Origin: Cryphonectria parasitica EP155
Taxonomy: Eukaryota > Ascomycota > Sordariomycetes > Diaporthales > Cryphonectriaceae
Direction of reading: 5' to 3'
Length of the DNA: 64,000 bases
NCBI RefSeq assembly: GCF_011745365.1
Contig: NW_024468915.1
Span: 1,032,653-1,096,652, forward strand
This document shows positions 1 through 12,233 of this stretch, piece by piece (the stretch's first letter is position 1; each line of letters begins with the position of its first letter). A model generated the notes under the pieces. That model did no database searches, had not been told where the DNA came from, and saw only the letters and a program-made list of their open reading frames with translations. Both the position numbers and the translations under genes were made by a program.

Positions 1-314
1 AGTTCATTGTGTGACTTCTGCGCCAGACGCTGGAGAATGAAAGGTAGAGGGTAGTAGTTGGCAGTGATGTGTGCAATTTCGGGTGGTAGCGAGCTCATGA
101 TGGTCTGTCCTGTGGCATTTGAGTCCGCCTGGCCTTGCTGGATGCTGTCTATGTTGCCGTTGACCATAGCAGTGCCGCCAACGGCCTGTCTGGTTTTGCT
201 CGGGGAAGGCTCCTCCTTTTCCACGACTCCGTTGAGGACGCCGTTGATGACTTTGGGATTTCTGTCATGGTTGCTGCGGGCGACCGCCCCGTTCTGTGTG
301 GCACCATTTTCCAT
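1..314 (-). CDS. MED14: Mediator complex subunit 14 (Rgr1), N-terminal part, cut by window edge
   Basis: The minus-strand frame opens at an ATG at 314 and stays open to base 1, giving about 104 residues with no stop. The first ~70 residues are low-complexity (N, G, Q and K rich). They are followed by LPPEIAHITANYYPL and then RLAQKSHNEL, which resembles the conserved start of the MED14 domain in fungal Rgr1 proteins. MED14 is the scaffold joining the head, middle and tail modules of the nuclear Mediator complex. Full-length fungal proteins are about 1,000 residues or more, so most of the gene lies to the left of the window. The identification rests on this short block recalled from family knowledge. 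The start is the first in-frame ATG, followed at once by the variable N-terminus usual in this family. Confidence 0.7.
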   Translation of the reverse strand, partial: MENGATQNGAVARSNHDRNPKVINGVLNGVVEKEEPSPSKTRQAVGGTAMVNGNIDSIQQGQADSNATGQTIMSSLPPEIAHITANYYPLPFILQRLAQKSHNE

Positions 315-1898
315 CTTGACCTGAGCCCCCAGCAACCTTAAGTCGACCCGAGGGCGAGAATCTCATTCGCGAGATCTCACCCTGCCTCTTGGCCCCTCCT
401 TCGCTTTGCGCCCCCGTCGGTGAACAGGTTGGCAACGACGCGACGATCTTGAAACTCAAAAGAGGAACCGAGACACAAGTCAAGCGGTCGCAGCGATGAG
501 CGCTGGTGACGGGTAGCCGAGTCGGGGGTTGTGAATCGTAGGCAGGTCGCGGAGCCCAGTCGCAGCCTCGTGCGTCCCTTTCAACGACGTCGCTGTTGCT
601 TTTCACGGCAACAGAGGAGGGCCGTCTGGAAATACGAAGTGCAGTCGCGGCGGTACAGTGGCCTTACACGCGTCTGTCGGGTCAGGCAAGCGCGTCTAGG
701 TCAGAAGATTGGGTAGCTCGCCAGTCTGTCGTCAGTCGCGTTCGGCAGTAGAGGTGGAGGAGGTTGGTAACTCTTGGGAGTCGTCGCCGCGAAAGCTGTC
801 ACGAAGGTTTCTGTCTGTAGACAATGCGACTGTTCCCAAAATGGCTCTTTTTCGCAATGCGCGTTGTCGGGCGCTCCCTTGTGTTGACGTTAAGGTGAGG
901 CGGGGACAGCCAGGTTGGAGGGTAAGGTATGTGAGAAAGTTGATGAGGGTAACAAGTTCGAAAGGTCCAAGGTTGGCAGGTTGCTGATTGACGTGAAGGG
1001 TCAGGTCGAAGCCGGGGTGGGACGCAGGCACTAACTTTAGCGCCAGTGCCCAGGTCTCGTCTCGACGCGGCGCCAAACCTATAAGCCTACTATGTAAGTA
1101 AGTACCCTGTGGTTACAAGTACAGGCCCAAGCCTACTGGCCGCTTGCCAGGCCGCTTTACCTAGCCACGACAGTTCTACTAAACTCCCCCCATGCCTATG
1201 ATAGCCGTGCTATCCCCTTTGTCTCCCTTTCACCTTACTACCACGTGACTACGGTGCCGACTGCCACTCGGCGCATCTCTTCTGACGGCTGCAGCCTTTA
1301 TAATTGCAGCTGTAGCGCATAAATGAACATCCTCCAGGAGCGCAATTGAAGTCAGGCCAGAAAAATTTCACAACAAGGTCTTCCATTTTCCTCTGGCACT
1401 CCGGGTGCCAGCAAGGGGCGCTGGATGCACGATCGCGGAACGATGCACCATCTCACCGAGGCAATTCTGTATATGCAAGAACGTTATAATTCAATCGATA
1501 TATTGCACACAGAAATCACCAGCAAGCACCTTCGTAATTCAAATCAATCTACAGTACAAGGGGATGGGTAAACTTCATCACGTTGTGAATCGCTTTCCAA
1601 GACATGGGGGAACCGATTGTATTACAGAACTTGATCAGTGGCCTTCTGTTCTATAAGTATCCTCTCTGGCAACCGGAACTTGCGTCATCCGTATATCCTA
1701 ATCTCTCGAGAATCCATCATTTGAGGTTGAGAATCTTATTCCAGGTTGAGGGTTGGGTTTGGGGGGGGGGGGGCCAAGAGTTTCGCGCTGATAGGGTTCT
1801 TAGATACCTCCTCTAGCTATTGCTGATTGTTATTTACAATTCCTCAAAGTGCTGACTATAGTGACCTTCGATTTGGAGCGCATTGCAGTTCACAGGAC
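315..1898. other. Intergenic: MED14 promoter side and 3' side of the G6PD gene
   Basis: No convincing coding region was found; open frames here are short and of random composition. A CACGTG element lies near 1242, a TATAAT-like element near 1298, and a 13-G homopolymer occupies 1761-1773. The left part should hold the MED14 promoter and 5' leader, and the right end the G6PD 3' UTR. Confidence 0.6.
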
Positions 1899-3874
1899 TT
1901 ACAACTTGTTCGTTGGCTGCGTGGCTGAGGTCGTCGGCCATTGGTAGCCCGCGGCATCAGAGAACCTGTATCCATACGATGCAGTGAAGTCGTCAAGCAC
2001 GCCTGGACCGCGAGAACCTGTTCGATGAATTAGAGTCTGAGGTTGTCACCGTGGATACTTTGAATAAAAACTCACCATAAGGATACTCCATTGGGATAAT
2101 CTCCTTGTTGTCGTCGAGGTAGTGGAGAAGTGGGGTGAAGATCCTCCAGCTTGCATCCAACTCATCGTCTCGGACAAAGTTGGAGTGGTCACCCTTCAAG
2201 CAGTCGAGGATCAGTGACTCGTAGGCCTCCGGGATTTTGAGGTCAGAGAACCGTCTCCGGTAGGTCAGGTCCAGTTCTGTGACGACGGTCTGCATGCTCA
2301 GACCTGGCAGCTTCGAGTTCATCTTGATGTATACACTCTCGTTGGGCTGGATGCGCATGACCAGCTCATTGCGGGGAATGTCCTTGAAGATACCAGAGGT
2401 CACGTCCTTGAATTGCACGCGGATCTCCGTCTTCTGCTCGTTCAAAGCCTTGCCCGCCTTCATGATGAATGGGACGCCATCCCACCGCTCGTTCTTGATG
2501 TACGCAACCAGCGCGCAGAAGGTAGGGCATCGGGAGTCCTTCGGGACGGTGTCGTCTTCCTTGTAAGAGGGTTTGCTGCCATCAAGGGAGCGGCCGTATT
2601 GGCCGATGATGACGTTCTTCGGCTCGATGGCCGGGATGGCTCGGAGAACCCGCACTTTCTCGTCTCGGATATCCTCGGAGGAGAAAGAAATAGGTCGTTC
2701 CATGGCGAGAAGGGTCAGGACTTGCAGCAAATGGTTCTGCATGACATCTCGAACGATGCCGAATTCGTCAAAGTATCCACCACGACCTTCGGTACCGAAG
2801 GGCTCCTTGAATGTGATCTGGACGTTGTCGATGTGGTGACGGTTCCAAGTAGCCCCAAGGAACGAGTTGCCGAAGCGCAGGATCAGGATGTTCTTCACCA
2901 TCTCCTTGCCGAGATAGTGATCGATGCGGAACAGCTCGTCCTCCTTCCAGTCGGGCTCCAGGGACTTCTGCAGCTCACGAGAGCTGGCAAGATCTTTGCC
3001 GAATGGCTTCTCGACCTGTTTCAGACAAAGAGTATGGGTAAGCCAGCTGAGGACACATAGCAAGGGAGGGTACAGGCGACTCACAATAACACGAGCGATG
3101 CCCTTTGTCGGGTAGCAGCATCTCTTCAGATGTTGGGAGACGATTGTGAAGACGCTAGGTGGCAGTGCCATGTAGAAGAGACGGTGTGCCTCCTTGCGGT
3201 CCTTCTCGATCTCCTCGAGGTGCTTGTTGAGGGCCAGGAAAGAGTCGTCGCGGTCGTATTGGCCGGAAACGTATGTGCAGAGGCTGCAAAAGTCCTCAAG
3301 CATCTTCTCCATGTCCTTCGTAGGTGTCTTGATGTATGATTTGACCCTGCGCAGGTACTCCTCATGGTCCATCTTAGTCCTGGCATAGCCGACGATCTTG
3401 ATGTCCTTAGGCAGGAATTGGTTTCGGTACTTGGTGAGGGCTCGTTAGTGTACATGTCGGGAATCGTCCTCGAGTCGTTGGTTGGACTTACAAGACCAAA
3501 CAGGGCCGGGAACTAGAAACAATTAGCGACGACACTTATGACGCTGGGAATGTTATGATTCTCACAGTCTTCTTTTTGGCCAAATCGCCGGAGGCTCCGA
3601 GGACCACAATGACGGTGTTGTCCTTGAGGTCCATGGCGCTGCGTTTTGAAAGCTTGTCAGCTGCGATACAATATAGGAATGGCCTCCAAACATATGCGAT
3701 GGCCTCATTCTTGGTAGTGTCTACGAGGAAATGGGTAGTGTTCCAGGTGGACGGGCTGTCTCTCGTCGCACCTTTGCCGCTCCCAGCACTGGTCGATACA
3801 CTGCATACACACTTGGTCTCTCTGGCGGGGCTCGCGGGGCTCACTTACGCGGCGGCGGAGTGCAAGTCTGCCAT
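1899..3874 (-). CDS. Glucose-6-phosphate 1-dehydrogenase (six exons)
   Basis: Cytosolic enzyme of the oxidative pentose phosphate pathway, oxidising glucose-6-phosphate to 6-phosphogluconolactone and making NADPH. Exons on the minus strand: 3849-3874, 3638-3566, 3512-3492, 3429-3085, 3015-2076 and 2017-1899. They join in phase to 507 residues, close to the usual fungal length of ~510. The nucleotide-binding motif GASGDLAKKK lies at about residues 23-32 and the substrate-site signature RIDHYLGK ends at K192. The C-terminus reads DDFTASYGYRFSDAAGYQWP, typical of the family. The first exon codes only nine residues; it is chosen because MADLHSAAAA plus exon 2 matches the N-terminal layout of Neurospora-type enzymes and the phases agree. 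Exon 3 is only 21 nt (FPALFGL). The 69-nt intron 3016-3084 has no in-frame stop, so its retention would not truncate the protein. The fungal symbols gsdA/zwf1 are used for orthologues. Confidence 0.95.
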
Positions 3875-5378
3875 CTTGGTCTTGCTCGAGGGAGGAGGAG
3901 GGCAATGCAGGATTGTAGAGAGGAACAGGAGAGCGGGTCGAGAGGAATATGCTGTTCACGGTGAGGAAGGGCGAGACGGGGGCACAGGGTGGTTTAAAAG
4001 GCAGGAAAATCGGAGGGAGCGCTCGGGGTTGTCGCAGTACTGGCGGGCAGGAGCTAGGAAAGGCGAGTCCCAAGCTTACTCATGCCGCAGATTCCGCTGG
4101 GTCGATGTCACCGTCGCGGGGTACTTGCTCTGGGTCTGATAGGGTCACTAACAGCCTCTGCATGCCGATGCAGGCGCACTTACGCTATCGGTTGGTACAC
4201 TGATACCCATATCTCCGTATCTCTTTGCTGCAACTTGAACGTAAAATGATCGCTACGTGGATTCAATCAATCTCAAGGTGATAATGTCATTTCACAGCTA
4301 AATTCTCCAGGCATTTTTAAGTCATCACAGAAGCAAACTAGACGGTTAATCACAGTAGGCATTTGCGACCGACAGCTTGATGATACATCCAAGTCTCGGG
4401 GTGCATGATGACGACGTAAACAAATTTTTGGCCCGGCGTCAGAACTAGTGACTTGGGAGCTAGACTGGAGCTCTCAACAATTGTTTCTCATCCTCCAAAC
4501 AGGCATATAGTATACATACGTGGTTATGATGAAATGGCAACTTGAGGACGGTTTCCAAATCTTCATCTACATCAGATTTTATCAACTCGCCGTTACTCAT
4601 GCCGATAGCTCTCTCCATTATCAAGCTTTTCTAGCCTATTGGACAGATTTAAATTTTTTTTCTTCACTGAAACATGGTATTGACGTATGAAAATCGCTCA
4701 CGACCAATGTAGATATTTTTTTTCTTCCTTTTTTTTTCTAGGAGTGTTTTCCAGGACCTCTGACATTGTAATGGCTCTAAGGTAGTGGACACTGACGATC
4801 ATGTAGCAAGGGTTCTTCATGAGCATGTCTGCCTTCCACGGGTACCTCCCGGTTTTTCAATTTTCTCTTTTGTTCTCCTTCCATTCCTCCAGTCTACGGA
4901 CATTTTTGTAAGCTCCACATGGGTTACTGGGTGTTGTTCCAGCTGCCAAATCTCGTTCTACAACTCGGACAAGTATGAGCCGGCCGGAGATCTCGGGGAC
5001 TGGGCAATTTGCAGTCCTCCCGGCGGAGACCTGCTGCTACCGGTCAGTCTAATCAGCATTTGACAGGCCCAGGACGAAATGTATGGGCAATGCGCTGGAT
5101 TCCATCTTGAATGTCATGTTCACAGTAAAGCCGCATCGCGATATTCCAACTATCATATCAATCCATCACTGCTCCGGTTTAGGAAACCAGCCTGAACACC
5201 TTCGGGCAGCGAGGAATCAGAGCATGGAATCGCTTGTGCATTGCATCATATGTGGGTCTAGGGTGAGTGGTTGAAGCGCCGAGTCGCGACACCATTTGCC
5301 AGCCGCGCTTCTTAAGTCCCAGAGCAGAACTCGGCGCTTTTACAGGGATGTCAACCACTGGGCTTATGTCAGCAAAAC

Positions 5379-5384
5379 CACGTG
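5379..5384 (+). promoter_or_regulatory. CACGTG E-box upstream of eL33 (possible Cbf1-type site)
   Basis: CACGTG, read as ATCACGTGG on the minus strand, lies about 180 bp upstream of the eL33 start codon. It fits the RTCACRTG consensus of the bHLH factor Cbf1, which is known to act at ribosomal protein promoters in some ascomycetes. A single hexamer can occur by chance, so function is inferred only. Confidence 0.4.
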
Positions 5385-5500
5385 ATCGCAATAATTTTCC
5401 AAAGTGTGCCCTGCCTCTGGACGCCCCATAGTTTGGAGACGCCCTCGTACTGACAGCGACTTTCAAGACGATCAACCACCAAGTCAATCGCAGCCAACTC

Positions 5501-5530
5501 CAATTTCCTTTTTTCCCTTCTTTCCCTTCC
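5501..5530 (+). promoter_or_regulatory. Pyrimidine tract in eL33 leader
   Basis: A C/T-rich stretch ends about 30 nt before the ATG. Pyrimidine-rich tracts at transcription starts are common in highly expressed filamentous-fungal genes, and this one probably marks the transcription start region. Confidence 0.4.
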
Positions 5531-5562
5531 AAGTGGCACGGAGAGAATTCGAAAAAGTCAAG

Positions 5563-6389
5563 ATGCCTACCGACGCCGGTCACAGACGTGAGTTCTTCAT
5601 CCCCGTCCTTACATGTCACCGTCGCCATTGAGGGGATTTCGGTGGACATCGTCGTGGCCCACAAACCCTTGGTGCCGCGGTCTCTGTTGTATCTGCTGTT
5701 TACTGACTCTGCCTATTTCTAGTTTACGTTAAGTAAGTTGCATCGATTTACGATCCCTCGAGCAGAAAGGAGTGCATGGTGGGGCTTGGGTCAAGTCTGG
5801 AGGCAGCACAACTGGGTGCGAGGGGTAGCAAGAGGAAGAGGTGGAGGAGGAAGAGGCAATGCGATGGGACCCGAAGCCAGTGACGATGCGATTTTTCATC
5901 AAACGAGGCTGCCACAAATACACACACACACGCACACACGAACAGCAAGACTGACGAGTATAATCACAGGGGTCGCCACCTGTCCTACCAGCGTAGCCGA
6001 CATGTCACCCACCCCAGCACCAGCCTGATCAAGATCGAGGGTGTCGACAACACCGAGGCTGCCAAGTACGTCCTCAAAACATCATCTGGGATATTCGTCG
6101 CGTCAGGTTCTGACAAGAAAACAGCTTCTACCTCGGCAAGAAGGTCGCATATGTCTACAAGGCTCAGAAGGAGGTCCGCGGCTCCAAGATCCGTGTCATC
6201 TGGGGCAAGGTCACTCGCCCTCATGGTACATACATATCCACCCGTGCAATTGGACCATGGAAAGGCAGATCACTGACAATTCATGCTACAGGCAACTCCG
6301 GTGTTGTCCGCGCCAAGTTCTCCAACCCTCTCCCCTCTCGTTCTTTCGGTGCCTCCGTCCGCATCATGCTCTACCCTTCTGCGATATAA
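5563..6389 (+). CDS. 60S ribosomal protein eL33 (L35Ae family), five exons
   Basis: Component of the large cytosolic ribosomal subunit. Exons 5563-5587, 5723-5732, 5970-6065, 6125-6225 and 6292-6389 join in phase to 109 residues, the normal family size. The product contains [16 protein letters not shown] near the N-terminus, [17 protein letters not shown] in the middle and [15 protein letters not shown] before the end, all diagnostic of eL33. Exon 2 is a 10-nt microexon supplying part of LYVK; without it the reading frame and this conserved block are lost. The start at 5563 (MPTDAGHR) matches fungal orthologues. The gene corresponds to RPL33 in yeast. A poly(A)-type signal lies 270 bp downstream of the stop. 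Confidence 0.95.
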
Positions 6390-9300
6390 GGGATCGGTCT
6401 TTCATGGATGGAGTTGAGGGAAAATTGGAATCGATTAGCTGCATCTCGGTTTGGCGGGGGTTTACTCGAGGTCTGCTTTCTGGCATGCAAATCAACTGAT
6501 GAGAGTTGCCTGGCCACTATAAAAGACGATGAACGATCCGTGGTTTCTCGCGTGCTTGGTCCGACACGAGGAAGGCTCCCTCCGGGGCTATAGACGACAG
6601 GCTCTGGAAACGGGGCCAGTTGTTGCATACACAGGGAATAACCAGATCCCTAGGACTCAATAAAGCATCTTGAATTTGAAGAGCCGATCGTGCTACCTCA
6701 ACAACTCATGCTCAACACTGTCGTCCTTGCGTTTCTTGTTTCGCGTCCCTTTGATGGCTATCAACAATATTCAACATCGTGCAAGTGGAGCTGCCACGGA
6801 GTGGCCACTCTGGTCGTCATGTTCGTACTAATGACGGGCCCTGGTATGAACCAGTGTCTTTGGTTCTTCTTTGGTTCTTTTTCACAATCATGATGTGCTT
6901 GCCCGTCCCGCCGCTTACCAATATGGCAGTCCTGACATGTGTCGACTCGAATCAATCTAGACGGTACCATGTTCTTCTGATAGCAGATAGTAGTGCTTGA
7001 GCATATTAGGCCGTTCCAATGGTTGCATGCTACGGCATGAGAGGTCATCGTGGACCAGAGCGCGATCCAGCCTCCACCTCCCCGACAGAGCGCTGAACGA
7101 CCTACTTGGCCGTTCGGAATGCTAGGCAGCTCAAGGAAGGTCCTGACTATCGAATCTATGTGGTGGGCTTATTGAAAGCATTTGGCGCCGAGAGCACAAC
7201 ACTGAGCAGGGTTAACGCCACGTTTCTAGAGAATCATGTGCCCCTGACAATAGTCGGAGTGCCTCGTAACCGCCTAGTTTGAGAGGGTCAGCGAGAGATA
7301 GAACTACCCTATAGTAAGTCCTCGATCTCGGTGCATTTAGCTATAGGAACTGGCGTAGGAAACCTTCTGCCAGTCAATTGACGGGTTTAGGCAGACGGTG
7401 ACGTGGCTGCCACCATAGCATGTGGTGAGTTCGAAATCCTGTCCCGGACGTGCACTGGATGGCATAGTCCCAACGACCCTGCTTGACCTGGAATTTATAT
7501 TGTTCCCTATTTTCGTTTTTTTGTTGTTCTTCATACAGGAGTCACGTTCGTCTTTTGCTTAAACAGGTGTGTCCAATCTTTCGTGGTTCCTATATCCGGC
7601 CGGTGAAGTACGACGAAGCTGAAGAGTTGATTCGAGAACGTGGTTTTCGACATGGAACAGGATGTCACCATGCTTCAGTGGAGACTCATTATTCGACAAG
7701 GCTCAATTGATTTGGTGTTGATGGATCCTTTCCACCCTCGAAACAAGAAAGTACAGGATTTTCCATGATGAGCTCAGTGGTAGCCGATCCCCAGAAGGCG
7801 ATGCCAACCACCTGATCAGCCCTGCATACGTTGCGGTGACGACTTGTCATGTCGACGGAACGCAAGCTGAAGTCTATCGGCCCCAAAGATAAACTCGCCA
7901 GGTGGGAAGAGGCGGAGCATCGCAGAGATTTTCCTGGAGAGTTCCAAGGTGAGGGATGTGTGAACAGCGATTATCCAGCGAAGCGGACTCTGGCAGGCCC
8001 CAGGCAACACTCGCTCAAGTTTTTGCGCTCGACTTCAATAGTCAGTATGTAAAAGCGAACCGATTGGAAATCTTGTGTGACGGCTATCATACAATTTAAA
8101 TCGCTCCCTGCGACAATACTTGACCGGCCCTCGTGCTTCGCGATATGTGCTGGGAGTACCTTATAATCTCCATGGTCAATGAAACGCAGGATCAGTGAAT
8201 ATTTTTTTTACATGTTTTATCCTTTTTCTTTTTATTTCATCTGGGGTCGTTGATATCAGCATCCACAGGAGGCCAGGCATTCTCTATACGACTGCGCTTG
8301 TGCTTCCAGACTACGTGCGACCCGCTACAACGAACATGTGCCAATTTGCAAGCAAATATCTATTTCAGCAAGTGTCGTACAACACCGACACTGGGGCCAT
8401 AAGAAGTTGCAAGGCAGATCGATGATCACATGGATGCCCCTTCAGCGTGTAACTCGATTTTATTTTACCCCTTTTCTTTATAGATAATTTTACGCGTTCC
8501 CATGTTTTTTTGTGGCTTTCGCATGGGCATTGGCAGCGACTGATGAGAATATACCCAATATATTGATGCAAACCTGCGACTCAAGTCTCAGAATTGATAC
8601 AACCCACTCTCTCACTTACAGTAAGAGTCAGGTTGACTGTGGGCGACGTTTAGGTTGCCTACAAGGCTTCTCATCTACTCCTTTCTTTTCTCCGGGGGGG
8701 GGTGGGTGGGGGTCAATTTATGTAAAACATGACATCGACAAAGCTTCGAGCTGACGGAAAGATGAGAGAGCGAAAATCATCACCGTCCCAGACGTGATTT
8801 ACGCTATGCAGCGATGTCAATGACGAAGCAGTTTTCTGACCTGGAGTTAGTAGCGTCGCAAATCCTAATGGCGTTCCATAACCCTGGACGTCAATGGCGC
8901 CGAGCCTTGCAAATACCGAACTTGATGCCCTGCAGGACTCCTCAGCAAGTAGGCTTGGGAGGCACTGGAGGGTCCACTTGCAGCTGCATTGCCGAGACTG
9001 CAGACTACTATGAAGTACACAATAATTGTTATGAAGCCTTTTTTTCTCTCTCTTCCCAGGGTGCTCCACAAGGTGAATCAATATCAAGCGCCCCCCGGAA
9101 TCCTTGCCAGCAGCCAGGCACGTGCCAGGGCCTTGGGCGATCGCCCAACCCCTCGGGCCGGGTGGAGCTTAGGCGTTGGGGGGCTCCACGTTGCAGTGAC
9201 GATGGGAAGGAGGCTTAGCAGTCAGTGATGGGCGAGAGGGGCAAAATAGGAAAGAAAAGAAAAAAGAAAAAGAGAGCTAAGAAAAATTCCAATTGATATC

Positions 9301-10300
9301 AGGGCTGTACTGTAGAGTAGCATACGTGCACTCGACGTGTCTGTGAGGCGAAGCATTGGGATGCAGTTGGGCCGCGCATAAGGGTGTGGACTGCAGCGCG
9401 CTGGAATTCTCAAGTATCATGGAACGGCAAAACAAAGCCGAAACGATGTGCGCATTCTCATTCCTGCGGCCCGCCCATCTAAGCGTGGCCTCGTGCCTCA
9501 GTATGCATGCGGCGGGGGGTTGGGAGCTGTCTGTGTTTCCCACCTCGGAAGGCCTGTCTGTTACGTCAAAGCTGACATGTCGCCACAGATACCAACCAGA
9601 TAAAAGCATTGGCTGGCAGGTCTGGAAGGGTTGTGCTATGGTATGCTTGCTGGTTACAATGCACGCATGTAGGCAGTCAGTGTGGTATGGTGCATTAGGT
9701 TGCCATAGGGAAATACCCCAGGTCCTCGTATCCTCCAGGGATGAATGCCTTCTAGTTTGCCGTGGGGGGGGGGGGATTTACTGCACGTACTATACGGATT
9801 TCTCAACACGAGGGTGGGATGCAGTAACGTGCCTGACTGCTTGATCTGCGATACGCCATCTGGATGCACCATTGGCCAAGCGCCGGTCAGGGTGTGAAGC
9901 TAATATCTAAATAGGCTGGCTGGGTGAACCATACCCGTCTTACTTGCAGAACGGAAACAGGCGGGGGAATTCGATGAAAACCTGAATTTGGGGTCTCAGA
10001 GGTTGTCAAGTCCACGAAAGTACTACCAGCTGCTGCCCGCGTCAACTACAGGACTGTTTTCATACATTTGACCCATTCATTTTCAAGAAGATGAACACAA
10101 GCCTCGTCATTAATGATTGAGAGGCGAGTTTAAAATTATCAGGTTCTCTGGTAACCGCCCCCTCCCCCTCCCCCCCCCAAAATGCTGCTGAGCTGTGCCC
10201 CCGTCGTCCCCCAAGGCTTCATCTCCTTCCAACCCCAACCAACCAAAAAAAAAAAAGAAACACAAGCCATGTCGTTAGCTGCCTACTTAACATCTTTGGT
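6390..10300. other. Gene-poor region after eL33
   Basis: About 3.9 kb in which no frame shows family motifs, consistent codon use or an intron-joined gene I can defend. It contains a G12 tract (9764-9775), an interrupted G-rich stretch (8694-8711) and short open frames of random composition. I saw no terminal repeats or transposase-like coding sequence and no extreme AT bias that would suggest repeat-induced mutation. Short lineage-specific genes or non-coding transcripts cannot be excluded. Confidence 0.5.
6659..6664 (+). terminator. AATAAA-type polyadenylation signal after eL33
   Basis: The hexamer AATAAA sits 270 bp after the eL33 stop codon, with T-rich sequence downstream. It is a plausible 3'-end processing signal for this gene. 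Fungal signals are loose, so confidence is moderate. Confidence 0.45.
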
Positions 10301-12233
10301 TTGTTAGAAGTTTGCCAGTCACCACTGCATTTGACTTTTGCCATCCTATTCTTGTCTATTTGTTTCATCATCTACACCATCTTGCAACATCTGTCACCAA
10401 CCTCGACCCCAGTCAGCTTTTTGATCGAAACTATCGCGCACTGCCCTGGTGGCTCCACTTGCCACACTCTATCACCTTACCACCCCCACCATCCACTGTT
10501 GATGTGTGGTCCACTGTTGCGCGTGGGTCCTTTCCCGGTGTCAGTGGTTGTCCCAGGGCCCATGTTGCCTGGCACACTACGAATACCTTAGCAGCCGCTG
10601 CAGCACTGGACACCACAACCACTATCTTTGTCGTTTTGATTGTTTGGTTGGATGTGCATCTCTAGAAGTTAACACATTCCCATCAACAATCGCATTCCAC
10701 CAAGATCTTCAAAATCTCTTGCGGCCACAAGATTCTACAACAGGCGCGACGACGACTTGTGCCCGTTTCACTCTCGAACCCTTCTTCCTCGAGCTCGGCT
10801 CCACATCCGCCACTGCTAGACCCTTCAGTTCCAGGTTGACGTCAGCTCGTACCGCAAGCATCTGACCAGACCGTTCTCCTGCCGAAACGCGCTTCTCTAG
10901 CACGTTGAGGCTTCTAGGCGCCTCCCTGCTGCCCGGCCAATCTTGCACCTAATCTGAAATCCGATTCCAGGGTCATCATAGAGAGACGCTTTGGCGCTTA
11001 ACGGTTGGCAGATAGATTGCACTGTTCGGTCCGACCAGACGTACGTGGAAGCCACTAGGGAAGGGTTGTACTGACTACTCTCATAACTCGAGGCTTTAGT
11101 GGAAAGCCAAAGTCAGCCCAAGCAAACACCCTGCAGTACCAGCCTCCGGCACCTACGGATGCACAAGATCGACTAGGGTTAGCCAATGCTACAAGGAGCC
11201 TGGGCAGACGACAAGCAACCACCACCTACGGCAATTCACCTCCGCGCGTTGGGAACTTGTCGGAACGATTGACAGGCGATCCTTCATCCTAGACTTTCGC
11301 TCGCAAGAACAGGGCCGCGTCACGCCCCTCCACACGCACACTCAATCACGAATCGCACTGTCCTGGTGGAAAGAGAGAGCCACGGCGGCGGCCACGAAAA
11401 ACTGAGCTAGCCTATACAGCCAGCATCACACCATCACCATCATTCGTAGTACATAAGCAGGAACCTCCCGGCAAGACACCTCGGACCCGCTAGGGAAGGG
11501 AAGAAAAAAGATAAAAAAGAAAGAACTCGTAAACGGCCCCGTGCTGGACTCCGCGTGTCCGCAGCTTCCCCGACTCACCGGTTGTTCGACCAAAAAAAGC
11601 AAGCACCTACAAATTAGCGTTGCCAGCTCACCCCTTCGGGTCCTTTCAAGTGGTCACTGGCTCTTCTCGACCGCCACCGTAACAAGACGAACTGTATCTC
11701 CAGGCGGACAAAGGGCGCCAAGACCATCGGCGGACATCTCCAGAGTGGTCGCAGAGGATCCCGTCCTGTGCAAAAGACACACTCATTTGGCCCCTGTCGC
11801 AGTGGTCCGGTGCTCATCGACTTCTCCCCAACCGCTACATCCAACCCAGCCACACGAGACAGGCCTGTTTCCTGGCGCGCTACCACTTCTGCGACATCGA
11901 GCTCCCCCAAGACATCAACCAATATCCGCCATTCCTGCTGGGCACGTCTTCTTTCTCCTCTCTACCTTATATTTTGTTTTTAATCTGCGTCCTCTTTTCA
12001 GCTTTCAGCTACCCGCTTCCCGATCCTGTATCCGCTTTGCGATAAAACCTTCGAGGCGCATACTTGATTTCCGATCAACCATCATCGAATTGTCGTTGGG
12101 TCCCATCTACATCAGCGGACCCCGTCTCCACTGAAACCCCCCCATTGAGCCCCTGCGAGACCCATTGAAGCGCCAAACCTCCGGTCAATTAAGACGTACG
12201 ATAGAGGATCGTGCCCGAGCACAGACAGACAAG
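10301..12233. other. Long region upstream of the DUF2406 gene
   Basis: About 1.9 kb of C/T-rich, low-complexity sequence leading into the DUF2406 start codon, probably promoter plus a long 5' leader. Several short upstream ATGs occur. A 590-nt open frame (11541-12134) has no ATG start and no recognisable domain, and I do not call it. Confidence 0.45.

Larger units (their letters stand above)
3875..5562. other. Intergenic region between divergent G6PD and eL33 genes
   Basis: This 1.7-kb region carries the promoters of two divergently transcribed housekeeping genes. I see T-rich tracts (4650-4740) and no conserved open frame. The eL33-proximal end holds an E-box and a pyrimidine tract, listed separately. 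Confidence 0.6.

Noticed and set aside
5733..5969. Possible snoRNA in eL33 intron 2
   Set aside because: A CTGA is present but there is no proper box C and no terminal stem; the CTGA is better explained as the branch site (CTGAC).
7425..7450. GAGTTCGAAATCCTGTCCC string resembling a tRNA 3' half
   Set aside because: No matching acceptor stem or D/anticodon arms upstream.
11541..12134. 197-residue plus-strand open frame
   Set aside because: No ATG start, no domain, and composition matches the C/T-rich leader of the DUF2406 gene.
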